DNA of 64,000 bases. Source: Chimonanthus salicifolius. Its lineage: Eukaryota; Streptophyta; Magnoliopsida; Laurales; Calycanthaceae. Below are positions 12,110-23,490 of the stretch, one piece after another. The notes below the pieces were generated by a model. It did not search any database, was not told where the DNA came from, and worked only from the letters and a program-made list of their open reading frames with translations. The position numbers were made by a program, and so were the translations under genes. Within the stretch, counting starts at the first letter, position 1, and each line of letters starts with the position of its first letter. The DNA is taken from assembly GCA_013350335.1 (NCBI GenBank), contig CM023537.1:48296111-48360110 (forward strand). The letters run 5' to 3'.

Positions 12110-12742
12110 TGTGATACCTTCCCCATATGGGCTGTGAGCAGCACTTGTTAACCGATATGGGAGTCCCACATCGGTAGTGAAGGAAGTTGAATATGGGTTT
12201 ATATGAGACCAGCCCTTCTTAACTTGTAAGACACTTTTTGGGCCTATCCTTGGTGAGCCAGGCCCAATCCAAATCTCTGCGGGCTCGCGTGTGTGTGCAA
12301 GGCGCAAAGCGGACAATTTTTTACCGAGTTGAGCCCTAAGTCCTGTATTCGGGTCAGGTCGTTACAAATTTGGTATCAGAGCTAAGGTTCTACACTCGAA
12401 CTGTGTGGACCTTTCCTCCTTCCCTAGTGTTATTGAGCTAGACCAGGTCGAGCCGAGGTGGCTCAAGGCTTTAGAGAGGGTGATTGTGATACCGTTGCCC
12501 AGATGGGCTGTGAGCAGCACCTGTTAATTGATGTGGGAGTCCCACATCGGTAATGAAGGAAGTTGGATATGGGTTTATATGAGGCCAGCCCTTCTTAACT
12601 TCTAAGATGCATTTTGGGCCTATCCTTGGTGAGCCAGGCCCAATCCAAATCCGTGCAGGCTCGCGTGTCTGTGCGAGGCCCAAAGTGGAAAATTTCTTAT
12701 TGAGTTGAGCCCTAAGCCCTGTGTTCGGGTCGGGTCGTTACA
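12110..12742 (+). mobile_element. TRIM element (miniature LTR retrotransposon)
   Basis: Two direct repeats of about 257 bp (12110-12366 and 12485-12742), each starting TGTGATACC and ending GTCGTTACA, enclose only 118 bp. The internal piece starts with a primer binding site TGGTATCAGAGC (12371-12382) and ends with a purine-rich stretch (tagagagggtgat) just before the second LTR. There is no coding capacity, so it needs proteins in trans. Flanks are gaaaa and aaaaa, a target duplication with one mismatch. Frames predicted on its minus strand are LTR sequence. Confidence 0.85.
12371..12382 (+). other. Primer binding site of the TRIM
   Basis: TGGTATCAGAGC is complementary to the 3' end of initiator tRNA-Met and lies 4 bp after the 5' LTR. 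Confidence 0.8.
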
Positions 12743-14365
12743 AAAAAAGTCACACATGATCTACCTAACATTTACCATCAATTAATCCCATCAACATCAG
12801 AATTGCACATCAGAAACGAAGTAGATTTTATTATATTCTACAGTGTTTCAAACGAACACCATAAAGGGTTTATTACATTACATGTTCATACGTATCATGT
12901 CTAATTAGCTAAATATAAGATCCCAACATTGGGTAGATAGCTAAAAAGTTTTCACCCTTTACTGCAGCTGAAGATCCTCCTGTCCTTCGTCCCCCGAGTT
13001 TATTATTTCGTAAGGCGTGTGAGCCAAGCTCAGTGAAGAGAAAACAACAGGCAGTTTTAGATAATAAAGCATATTCTCAACATAATAAACATGTTATCAA
13101 ACAACAGTTTATACACTCAGAAATCATGTAGACTGATGTCAAGACAATTATCCACCATGAAATGTCATTCATTTCTCAAAAAGATACCCCCGCCAAACGA
13201 CGTCTACGGCTTTTCCCTAGCCGCGAGTAATACGTTTCCTATACCGCTGGCAAATTCATGCTCAGTACTTCACACAGCTCGTATTTTAAATACACCTCGT
13301 ACCAATGCCCTCCACGAGCTAGGTACTTCATACATTGGTGTGAGGTAATTTGATATGTATAGTACACCAATCAATATGCACATCAACACATGGATTTAAA
13401 CATAATTGTCAACTCACATAATATCTCTCATATATATGATCATAATAACCTCACTCAGCTAACATAGATTCCTAAGTCCCCCCGCATGGAATCATAATAT
13501 AAATATCAACAATCAGTATTTAACTATACTATACTAGAAAAACTAACACAGATTAAAAGCCCACGACGGGTTATATTATAACATAAACAAATGTTACCGT
13601 TCTCTCCAATCGGGTACGTTTACCCTATACTTATTATTTATCGCATAGATTAATTATCCTGCAATACACACAGTTATACACAAAATGCATATTCCTATCG
13701 GAATCACGGTTAGATACCTGATCTATCGTCAGATCACCAACATCACAATACCAAGTAGTCTCTAGGAATAAGTGAGTTCCATACTTCGTTTTAAGATGGC
13801 TAGACCTCGACATCCCGAAATACTCTCATGTTCACGTTTCATATGTAGAAACTCATAATCACCTCCTTACGTGTGAAAGTGTCGGTATCGCATTCTAATC
13901 CAATCACATCATTTCTGTAATAAAAATGACCACGGACATCCATTTATAGCTGTAGCGCTAATGGTGTAAGACACATTGTATTGAATGCAAAAGGAGATGC
14001 ACTTTAGTAAACACATAGTATGGTTGAATCTCCTCACCTTCGGTTGGCAAGTGTTTTTCAATAATCTTTTTAAAATGTAAAACAATGTAAATAAAATGTA
14101 TAATAACACTATATAGCCATAATATATATTCCTATGTGTTTACAATATCATAACAATAATTTATAGAGTTTTTTTTTTGTAAAAATTACGATTTTTCCCC
14201 TGAACTTAATACGGACGAAAAATAAACCCATAAGTGGTCTAAAAAAAGTATTTTTCAGCTAAAACAACATAAAATTCATTTTTGAAACATTTCCAAAAAA
14301 TTACGTTTTTGTCCCCAAAAAAATATCTAGAATTACTAAAATGCTCTTGGGCACCATTCATAAAA

Positions 14366-14485
14366 TTTTACGAAAATGTCACTGGTACTGTTCACCAAAA
14401 TTACAAAAATGCCATCAGTTCACTGTTCGAGAAAATTACGAAATTGCTATCAGTTCATTGTTCGAGAAAATTATGAAATTGTCAT
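14366..14485. repeat. 35-bp minisatellite in family B LTR
   Basis: Units begin TTAC/TTAT at 14401, 14436 and 14471, so the period is 35 bp. Core words are cagttcactgttcgagaaaa. It lies between the putative donor and acceptor of this LTR. Confidence 0.7.
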
Positions 14486-14794
14486 TCTGACAAGCTTCCA
14501 CTTGTACAGTATGCCACAAGTTACAGTACATGGTAGATTTTCCAATTTTGTTTATATTTTCTTCTCCGATTTTTATAGATCAAACTGTAAAGCATTTTCT
14601 AACGAAATTAAATATCTAGTTTCCTCTTAATGAGGTCTATAAACTTAAAATATTAACTCAAAATAAATACTTACAGAAAGTCTCCGAAAAATTAAGACTG
14701 CAGTTATAGAGTAATAGTAAACACCACAGCAGAAGAGAAAATCTGAAAAAAAAAATCTGTGAATTTGTGATTTTGAATGTAAACAGAGTGGACC

Positions 14795-14802
14795 TATTTA
14801 TA
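14795..14802 (-). promoter_or_regulatory. TATA box of family B LTR
   Basis: On the minus strand it reads TATAAATAGG and lies about 120 bp upstream of the donor-like site. Confidence 0.5.
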
Positions 14803-15689
14803 AGGATTTAAAAATTACTATTTGAGATTGGTTGTATGAACCTTGTCCCTTAGATCTATCGGAAGTATCAAAACTTTTGATTACTGTCGACAGATAAAAA
14901 TCTTATCTTTTACCAACAGTAAAAATTTAATGTTACCTTAACCTTTTTCTGTTCGACTATATTAGACCCTAACTCGAGAAAATCCGATACCGCAGATGTG
15001 TTGGGAACACTGGGTTTACTTACGGTGGAATGTTCACTGTTTGTTTTGACACGGAAAATGGGGTATTTTTCACAAAGTCAATGTTTTAATAAAATAGACG
15101 GCTTATAATCATCATGATTTTGACACTTCGAAACAAGTGTTTAAAATACTCATTTTGACATTCTAAAAATGTTAAAGAGTTTGATAAAATACAGATCTAC
15201 TGTGATCTGAGTTTGCCAATTTTAGGAATACGGGGTATCTTGAAAATCGGGAGTTGTAGATAAAAGCATCTGTAAAATACATGTTTCGAGGAATACTCGT
15301 GAAATTCAAGAAATACCACTGATTAGCGTACTCAAAAGCTTAATATGTGTATGAATTTCAAGGTCTGAATATATCAGAAGAGTGATATTTCACACTCAAG
15401 AAGTTTACAAGATACTATTCATGATTTTTATATATAAAACAAAAGACATTAAGTAATGTCCAAAATGCCCTCCGAACTTCGTCGGGCTGGATCACTAAGA
15501 AAACGAGCTCTAATCGGGTCACATAATACCTTTTCGTGAAGCTCTTTCTGTACTCCATCATATTAACCGGTCACAATGCCAAGTTAATAGTTCTAAAAAT
15601 TTGTCATTTTTCTAATTAAGGGTCAGGTTATTAAACCGACAATTCCCTTCCTCCCCTTAGACACAAGTTTTTCTCAAAAAAAAAAAAAA

Positions 15690-16075
15690 ACAACATGCAC
15701 AGCCCAAATCCGGAGTTTGGAGGAGCCTTACCTTGAAAAGGAAGAAATCCCAAGCTTAGTGGGTTTGGAAGTGCTTCTCCCTTCTCAAATCTAGCATGCA
15801 CCAATAAAGGACGAGTAGAGGGGCAGCTGGGGACTCCTCAGACCACTGCTAGACTCAAACCAAAGTGGGGAAAATGACCTCCCAAATCTGTTCCGGTTTC
15901 AAATACTCCAACCAGGTTCCTCGATATCGGACTTCCAATACTTAAGCCCCCTCTCCCTTGTGTGAGACATTTTGGACTTGGCTTGGTAGGCCAGGCCTAG
16001 AAACGAAACCGTGCAGGCAGAGTAGGCCCAAAGTGGACAACATCACACTTGGGAAGTCGGGTCGGGGTCATTATA
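15690..16075 (+). mobile_element. Degenerate LTR related to the TRIM
   Basis: The segment from about 15970 shares words with the TRIM LTR (ggccaggcc, gtgcaggc, ggcccaaagtgga, gtcgggtcgggg) and ends gtcattata instead of gtcgttaca. A worn primer-binding-like string, tagtattagagaagg, follows at 16096. The 5' end is not defined. Confidence 0.45.
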
Positions 16076-16079
16076 GGTT

Positions 16080-16572
16080 GGGCTACATGAGAGTTAGTAT
16101 TAGAGAAGGTCTCCATTAACACTATGGTTGGCACAACATTGTTTTCATTGTGCATTCTAAATTCTTGATTATATTTTGCAAGTTGTGGAGACAATGTTTC
16201 AGTAATATTACCTTGTTCATCTTAATCTTCGATGGCCGGAAGGTATAACCTATACATTTGACGAGAAAGAGATGAGGATGGATTTGTCCAATTCTACCAT
16301 AAATAACATACTGCAACCAGTGATTGGGTTGACACCTTAAGAGATGAGGTATGGGGGATACGTGGAATATGTAGCGATGACATTCGAGAATTGGCAACGT
16401 GGCAACGAAAAAGATGACAAAAGGATCCCTGCACACCCCGTATCACTCTTTATTAAATCCAGAACCTTTAGAGTTACAGCTCAGGAATCTTCAGAGGAAG
16501 ATGACGACAAACTGGCCTACCATCAAAGACAGAGACCTAAACATGATGTCAAATGGCTATAAAGAAGATATG
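16080..16572. other. Unassigned sequence before the family D LTR
   Basis: Together with 22793-22972 this formed one stretch before the solo LTR inserted. Reading frames are short and I recognise no protein family. Confidence 0.3.
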
Positions 16573-17042
16573 TGTAATGCCCCGCCCTTTTTCACTTAAT
16601 TTCCGAAAATCAGAGTCTATTTTTTTTTTAAAGTGATAGAGAGTGGGACGTCACGACGCGAGTTACGTCCGAGCTTTTAAAGCCCGACCCTTAACTGGCC
16701 AACCATATGTGTGCGTGAACTAAGTCCACTGAGATGGTTCACACGTATTAAGTTTATAATTGCGGAAAATAACATAAATTGATTGCGGATTATAATAGAA
16801 CCTAAGGCTACTCCATTTTAGAACTCAAAGTGCTTAGTCACATAACCAACTTAACTTAAATTAAATATCTATTCCAAACCATTCACAAACCATAGCAAAT
16901 ATCTAATTATTATATGCCAAAGTCTAACTACTCAAATTACATGTCCTTGAGCAACTTAATAAAATAACAATAAAAATATTCCCAAGTCCTTATGCTTTGC
17001 TCCGTTCAAGATCATCATTTCCTTCATTTCCTGTTTCATTCA

Positions 17043-17091
17043 CTAGGGTAGAAGTAGGACTTTAGAACAATGCGCCCAATAGGAATTCTAA
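17043..17091 (-). promoter_or_regulatory. Conserved acceptor-like block, family D copy 1
   Basis: On the minus strand it reads TATTGGGCGCATTGTTC, then TAAAG and a pyrimidine-rich run ending ACCCTAG. Near-identical blocks are at 55125-55169 (minus) and 61449-61487 (plus). Confidence 0.6.
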
Positions 17092-17209
17092 GTATAGCTA
17101 ACACATGGTGAGTATAAGACATGCATATAAATAATATAACATCAAAATCTTGTAAAATCATGCCATGCCATGTATGCAATGAGTCCCACCCATCACAATC
17201 AAATATATA

Positions 17210-17371
17210 CTCTTGATGGGATTTTCATCATCAAGGTACCCCCACATAGGTCTTTCGGACGCCCCGACGGAGTGTGGCCCCTCCGGTTATCTCTTGATGG
17301 GATTCTCATCATCAAGTTGCCCCCACATAGGTTTTTCGGACGCCCCAAAGGAGTGTGGCCCCTCTGGTCAC
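17210..17371. repeat. 81-bp tandem repeat, two copies
   Basis: CTCTTGATGGGATT begins at 17210 and 17291. Each unit includes a gatg/catc inverted repeat and the words cggacgcccc and gtgtggcccct. The equivalent 78-bp repeat of copy 3 is at 61206-61335. Confidence 0.85.
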
Positions 17372-18127
17372 TTAACCTTCACCCCATGCCAAGTATGAGA
17401 TGCTAATGAATTTCATGCTATTTTATATGATAAATCTAGCATTAAATCCTCATATTTGCAACATAATATTTTAAAGCATAACTCATTAAAATAAGATAAA
17501 ACCAACATATATAACCACGGTTTCAAATAAGGTAGAATCCTACGAAGACCACTAAGTGTCCTTGCTTCTTAAACCGTCGACCGCTCACGATCGTGTCCCA
17601 CTTGTAAGGTCTCGTTACCTTATTTACACAACAATCAATCAAACCAACAACCCATTTGATTCACATCAATGTCTAAGTCCAAAACTCAACCTTGTGGAGC
17701 ACCATGGCCGAACCTCACCTTTTTTAATTTGGTCCCTTTTATTTAACCGATCTCATTCAAGTGACCCATTTAAAAACCCTCAATCCACCAAAATACACCT
17801 TGGTGAGGTTCGGCCATACATGTAATGACCCGTTCCGAGTTTTATCATTTTCTTGGAGAGATTTTCGAATCTCCGAGTTGTTTTTAGGACCTTGGTAGCG
17901 GTGAAGAGAGTGTGGGCGTCGTGGTGGGCCCAGTTATAAAATTTCGAGTTTGAAAATTCAAAAGGCATTTTAGTAATTTCATAATTGTACGTATATTGTC
18001 ATAAAAAAAATCGTTGAAAATCACACTTTTTCCAGATCGACGTTTGTTATTCGAGATTTTTTCGAGTTCTCGAATTCTTTGTATTTTATTTTCTTTTGAA
18101 AAGAAATTTATTTTCAAAACCTTAGTG

Positions 18128-18136
18128 TATAAAATA
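18128..18136 (+). promoter_or_regulatory. TATA box of family C LTR
   Basis: TATAAAATA lies about 110 bp before the CT-rich leader. Confidence 0.5.
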
Positions 18137-18239
18137 AATAATTTCAAAATCCTTAAACCCTTACCCTTCCGTAAAACCCTAGACGACCCGACTCCCTTAA
18201 AATCCCGTTTCGCAGCACTGTAGTGATTTGCTACAGTGT

Positions 18240-18600
18240 TGCCGCGACCATCTCCTTCCTCCCTCTCTCTCTCTCGATCCGGTCTCTCTCCCTCTCTCTT
18301 TTCCCCCTTTCCTGTGGTCTCTCTCTCTCTCTCTCTCGGAGGCTTGTTTCTCCTCTTCCCTCTCTGTTTTTCCCTTTCTCCTTCTTCCCCATCTGCCGCC
18401 GTCTGCTGTTCGCCAATTGGAGGTTCGGGCCCCCAGCTGCCGATCTTTTAGTTCTCCCACCGTCGACCGAGGTATTTGTTTTCCCTTCTCTCCTTTCCCT
18501 CTTTCTGATTTCCGTCTCTCTTTCCCTTTCTCTCCCTCCCCCTCTCTGGTTTCCTTTCTTTCTTCTTCCCCTCTTTCCCTCTTCTTTCCCCTTCCCCTTT
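18240..18600 (+). repeat. Polypyrimidine (CT-rich) tract
   Basis: About 360 bp of nearly continuous C and T with short TCTC runs lies in the presumed transcribed leader of the family C LTR. Confidence 0.8.
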
Positions 18601-18665
18601 GGCTAAGTCACTCGGAGCCACGAGTTGACTCAGCCGGGTCCCCATTTTTGGACCCCCGTAACTCG

Positions 18666-18760
18666 GCCCAGCTCGCCAGATTTGGCCCTGTTCGCCAGAT
18701 CCGGCCCAGCTCTCCAGGTCTGGCCCTGTTCTCTAGATCCGGCCCAGTTCGCCTATTTCA
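18666..18760. repeat. 19-bp minisatellite, five units
   Basis: Units start GCCCAGCTC or GCCCTGTTC and alternate, which gives a 38-bp higher-order dimer. Starts are at 18666, 18685, 18704, 18723 and 18742. Confidence 0.85.
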
Positions 18761-21651
18761 GCCCAACCCAGTCAGGCACGATTTGGACCCGACCCGTTCT
18801 CGAGCCCATTTGCATTCCGTGCCCAGTTTGACCCGTTTCATCCCAATTTTTTACCCACCTATTCTTGTTTCAACAGATTGAGCCCCTTCAACCCCCCGGA
18901 CTCGTTTTCTCGCATTGGATTTCAAGGACACACACAGGTGAGGGGACTTATCACTGTTTTAGCATGCATTCGCATTCTTAACCTATAGTCTTGGACATCG
19001 AATGACCTGAATGGGACCCTTTCGTTTATTAAGCCACTCGGTAAGCGAACCATTGAAATGAATATGTGGTAAGGGACTCGTTAGGGTTCACCCAAGTCAA
19101 TTATATTCGATTAAAGAAAAAGTTCTGATTGAATGAATGGTTATTGATGTTTGAAAGTTGTTGAAAATATGTTTGTGTTTAATCCTAACACATATATGAT
19201 ATCATGATGAATGAGACAAGTGTAGATGGATGTTGAACACAATAGTTGGAAGATGTTGTGATGCTTTACGTGTTTACCCATAATGTGCATATGTAATCGC
19301 ATGTTGGATATAGAAGTATGAGTCTAAGCACTGCTATGTGTCATTGACCACATGATGAGGCATGTTGTTGATATTTATGTCATGTCAGAACATGTTTGTG
19401 TTGTCATACATGATCATGATACCATGTGCATCCATGAGAGGTTTTGTTTATGTGTATATACATTCATGATGATGAGGTGAGTTTGTTGGTTGGGAAGACT
19501 TCCCCGTTACACTCCGGCGGTCGAGACCCCATAGGGGATGTGGGTCTCCCCGTTGTGTTCCGGCAGTCGAGGTGCCTACCGTAGAGCTTGGTTCCCTCGG
19601 GCGTGGTTGAGGTGGTTTCCAACACGACTCGTGTGGGTGAGGCAGTTGTGTATTTTTTTAGTCTCCCGATGATACTGGTAGGGAGACCGGGGTTCGTTGG
19701 AGGACTTGATGTGGACTTTGGAGATGATTTCTTGAATTTGGTTAATGGAATATTGGTTAATAGAGTAGTTGAGTATCGTAGGCATGGATGTTTTATTCAC
19801 TTGTGATATTTACTGCCCATTTCATATGTGATCTATAACTACTTTGTTAATATGTGATATGTCCTTTTGCTGGGCTGTTTTGCTCACCCATTACCTTTCA
19901 GGTGCCCCAACCGCGGAGGGACCAGGCAGGCCCCTTGAGCAAGTACCAGGAGAGGAGTAGTAAAGAATAGAAGCTTATGTTTATGCTATGTTTGATGTTT
20001 GAGAACTTTAGTCACATAGATTCAATCACATGTTTGTTTGGATAATTGTATAACCTGTTGATTAGTTTACATTTGTGGTTCGTTATGTTTATTCTAGTTT
20101 TGAACTTGTGGGCTGTTGGACGGCAAGTAGTTACCCCGTTTAAAAAAAAAAATTGATGCTATTCTTGTACCCAATATCTATCTTTTGTAACTTTCTGAGG
20201 TTTTTCGGAGATAACGCGCCCGTAACGGGACGGGGCGTTACAATACAACATGGCCGAACTTCATCATCTTGGTTTTAGTCCTTTCTTTTCAACCTTTTGA
20301 TCTTTCAAATCCAATCCTTGCCATTCTTGATTCATAAAACCCAACACTTTTAAATCAGCCATCCAACCTTATCAACACTTCAAATATATAAAACATTTCC
20401 CATAGGGTTCGGCCATACAACATGGCCGAACCCTTGGTTCATTATTTTCATTTATTTACAATCTTACCATTGATCCAATTCTTAGTTTCCATTTCATTCA
20501 TATGTCCATAAAATAAATCATAGTGGGGTTCGGCCATTCTCCATGGCCGAACCTCACTCATTTAACTTGGGTCCCCTTTTAATCCTTGATCTATTATTTC
20601 CACCCATTAACTTTATTAAAACAGTCCATAAAATTCAATAACCAAGCAACCTTAAATCCATACATGTTATTTGGTGGGGTTCGGCCATGCACCATGGCCG
20701 AACCTCATCTCTTCTTTTGATCCAAGCAATCATTAAAACCTTTCTAAAGTACCAACCATCTTCCATCAATTAAACATAAGAACATACTATCCATCATAAT
20801 CTCTCCATAGGGTTCAGCCACATGCATAGCCCAACCCTATGGTTCCTTAGTTCCATTAAAACCTATTATACTTCTATGATTGGTTCTCAAACCTCCATCC
20901 ATTTAAATTCTTTTAGACCTTTTAAAACAAAATACCATACACATACATTTATAATTCCCTCCATATTTACTTTGGTCCTTCATTCATTTTTGACATACTA
21001 GATCCATAATTGACCCATAATTTTGATTCATGGGGTTCAGCCATACCCCATGGCCGAACCCTATGATGTCTATATTCCATCTTTAAAATCCATTAAGATA
21101 TATACCCCATGTCCTTCCATGGTTATCATCTTTCACAAAACTATTAATCACTAATGTTCCTTTATGGGGTTCGGCCATGCACTATGGCCGAACCCTATGA
21201 TTCCTCCTTTCAATTTAAAATACCAAGGCCATGCTCCTACTTTCTTCCATAATAAAAAATTAGGGTTCGGCCATGCAATGGCCGAACTATATCCTTGACC
21301 TTTGACCCTCTTTTCTAATTCAAAAAATTTGTCGAGCACTTACCGTTTCCGCGACTCCTCCAATTTGTTCTTTGCTCCGGCTTGTTCTTCCGTTCCTTAG
21401 CATTTTTCCTCCTTCCTCTTGATTCTTTGGCCGAAGATGATCTTGATAATTCTCTTAGAGTGGTTCGGCCAAAAGGTATGGATTGAAAGAGAGAGATAGA
21501 ATCCGGCCTTGAGTGAGAGTGAGAAAACTTGGAGTTGAAGCTCTAAAACGTTGGTCTTCTTTCTCTTACAGAGAGGATTGGCCAAGAGATGGTTTGAGGG
21601 AGAGAAAATAGCCAAGGTTTTCTTGTTTTGAGAGGTGAGAACGGCCAAGGG

Positions 21652-21680
21652 AGAGAGAGAGAGAGAGAGAGATAGAGAAT
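21652..21680. repeat. (GA)n tract
   Basis: On the minus strand this is the CT-rich leader of family D copy 1. Confidence 0.7.
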
Positions 21681-21796
21681 GAATGGAAACAAAGTCCTTT
21701 GCTATGTTAGTGAGGGTTGACCAAAGATGGTGTCCCTTGATGGCACCCCTTTGTAACTCCCCACTCCATTCATCTTCCTCATTTAAATTCCATTTG

Positions 21797-22280
21797 TGGG
21801 TTTCATCCATGAGATGAAACCCAAGGGTCCCAACGGTGCAATGGTGTGCCTTGGTGTAACCTTTACCAAGCTTTCCTCCTCCCATGCGTTTCCCATTAAT
21901 GCTCCAAGTGGGGGTTTCATCTATGGCATGAAACTTCCCCACCCCATTCATCTCCCTTCCCTCCAATGTGTATACATGTATTTGAATTTGAAATAAAGCA
22001 ACTCCCCACCTCTTCATTATCCATTTTGGGGGTTTCATCCATGAGATGAAACTCCCATGTGCCAATTGTGTGCCTATGTTTGAAAATATGAAACCGTCCC
22101 CTCCCATTGGTTCTCCATTTGGAGTTACATGCATGGGGTAAAACCTCCATGCATTCCAACGTGTACATGCCTTGTGTTGATATTTGAAATAACGATAACC
22201 CCTTTGTAACTCCACAAAAACGCCACCTCTCATTAATGATTCAAATGGAAGTTTCATGCATGAGATAAAACTTCCATGCA
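21797..22280. repeat. Second palindrome array: GGGTTTCATC...GATGAAACCC
   Basis: Five inverted repeats lie at about 21798-21822, 21911-21940, 22028-22055, 22121-22148 and 22249-22275, at roughly 100-bp spacing. The first is perfect over 10-bp arms and the others carry changes, some matched on both arms (for example AGTTTCAT facing ATAAAACTT). It lies upstream of the presumed start of transcription. Confidence 0.75.
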
Positions 22281-22972
22281 TTCCAACGTGTACATTGTTT
22301 GAATTTTGAAACAACCCAAACATCTTTCATCTACACACTTCACATATAATTTAATTCAAATGTCTTTAACTCACTTAATCTCAACTCATTAATTTAACTC
22401 AATTCAACTATTAAACTCAACTCATCCATTTAACGCAACTCCACCATTAAAATCAACTCATCCATTTAATTCACTTGAATCAACTCAAACACTTATTTGC
22501 ATTCCCATTTAAGTCAGCCTTAACCTAATTAGCCTTGAGCTCACCTAATGGTCAACCAAGTCAACTACGACCCATTGGGTCCCAATTGAGCCTTTAGACC
22601 CAAATAGCCACCTTGACCCAATTAAATGTATCTTACCCATTTATTTTAAATTGACCCTTATAACATGTATATTAGATCTTAATTAGACAGTTGACCCCAC
22701 AACTTACCCATCTAAGATCTATGTCCATTAATTCATAATTTAAATGAACAAAATTCATGTAAATTGATATCTCAAAAATCCGGGGTGTTACAATATGAGT
22801 GGGGTGAAGAGTCCTTCAACATCAAGTACAACAACCCTGAGTATTGTAGAGATGCATAAAAGAGAGTTGTTTATTTTGAGAAGGTCGAGATCGAGAAAGG
22901 TTGAGCCAACCCAACTAGCAGCGCGAGCAGTTTTCCAATAGACCTACCACAGAAAAGAGTTTTGTCACGCCT

Positions 22973-23490
22973 CGACCCTCAGGGCATGTGATCAATTTTT
23001 TTTTTTGAACTCCATTGATCATGTCTAAGTCCCCACGCACGTGGGACTTAAGCACACAAGAGGAAACCCACCACTAGAGGCCCCTACGAAGGCTGAGATC
23101 CTACCGAAAATCCGGCAGAGTCTCTTCTAAAAATAGGACTATGGGGACTTCTCCCTGGCCAGATTTTATCTCTAAGTTCATTCCTTACATTCCATTAACT
23201 TCATAATGAAATTCCATCATCAATCTCCACTCTAATCTCTACTCATTCTAGACTTATCCAAAGTTCCATAGCATAAAGGGTCTCACAGTCTAGTCTGTCT
23301 TAAGTACCGTCCATTAAACACACTTTAGAACATTACATCAACATGGTTTAATACATATCAAAACATTTGTAAAATGCATGTTAACATTCAAAATACAAAA
23401 CAACAAGCTCGGGTCTTCAAAATGTGCGGCTCCTAGGCTCGTCATCGAGGTCCCTCGGACCCCGCCTCCACGACGTGTACCTTTAGGTCT
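22973..23490 (-). mobile_element. Truncated minus-strand LTR
   Basis: It starts TGTCACGCCTCGACCC, the reverse complement of a typical LTR 3' end, and contains the kind of sequence seen in family B near 11812-12100. The other end is lost in AT-rich DNA near 23490. Confidence 0.4.

Larger units (their letters stand above)
11812..15635 (-). mobile_element. Solo LTR, family B (related to A), interrupted by a TRIM
   Basis: In minus sense it starts near 15635 (worn TG, then TAATAACCTGACCC, cf. TAATACCCTAACCC in family A) and ends GGGGTGTGACA at 11812. Without the TRIM at 12110-12742 it is about 3.19 kb, the same size as family A. On the minus strand it has a TATA box (14795-14802), a donor CT|GTAAGTA (GT at 14674-14673), a 35-bp minisatellite (14366-14485) and a block CACTGAGCTTGGCTCAC near 13020-13040. 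No exact target duplication was found, so the right end is approximate. Confidence 0.65.
17821..20242 (+). mobile_element. Solo LTR, family C, nested in family D
   Basis: It starts TGTAATGACCC and ends GACGGGGCGTTACA, with exact target duplication ataca (17816-17820, 20243-20247). The length is 2422 bp. Inside, in order: TATA box (18128-18136), a very long CT-rich leader (18240-18600), a 19-bp minisatellite (18666-18760), donor ACACAG|GTGAGG (GT 18938-18939), a 50-bp duplicated motif (19501-19575), and the block TGCTGGGCTGTTTTGCTCACC with acceptor CTTTCAG (AG 19900-19901). No protein-coding domain. The 217-residue frame at 18228-18881 only reads the CT-rich tract and minisatellite. Confidence 0.92.
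17701..21290. repeat. GGTTCGGCCAT...ATGGCCGAACC palindrome array, family D copy 1
   Basis: Members lie at about 17701 (half site), 17807-17820 joined to 20243-20260 (split by the nested LTR), 20405-20433, 20524-20555, 20674-20707, 20808-20840 (worn), 21029-21065, 21164-21200 and 21262-21290. Arms are 11-15 bp, loops 3-6 bp, spacing mostly 100-200 bp. The DNA between members is unique and AT-rich. Confidence 0.88.
16573..22792 (-). mobile_element. Solo LTR, family D copy 1, split by a family C solo LTR
   Basis: Exact target duplication atatg at 16568-16572 and 22793-22797. The plus strand starts TGTAATGCCCCG and ends CCGGGGTGTTACA. The position of the splice-like signals shows that sense is the minus strand. 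Without the nested LTR it is about 3.79 kb. In sense order it has a five-copy GGGTTTCATC palindrome array (22280-21797), a CT-rich leader (about 21680), a strong donor ACG|GTAAGTG (GT 21343-21342), a GGTTCGGCCAT palindrome array (21290-17700), an 81-bp tandem repeat (17371-17210) and the block TACTGGGCGC-type/AACGCCC-type ending CCCTAG (AG 17044-17043). There are no retrotransposon proteins. Confidence 0.9.

Noticed and set aside
18228..18881. 217-codon frame as a gene
   Set aside because: It reads the polypyrimidine tract and 19-bp minisatellite of the family C LTR. Several phases are equally open.
21397..22323. 308-codon minus-strand frame as a protein gene
   Set aside because: It lies wholly in the family D LTR, is built on the palindrome array and a CT-rich tract, and has no known domain.
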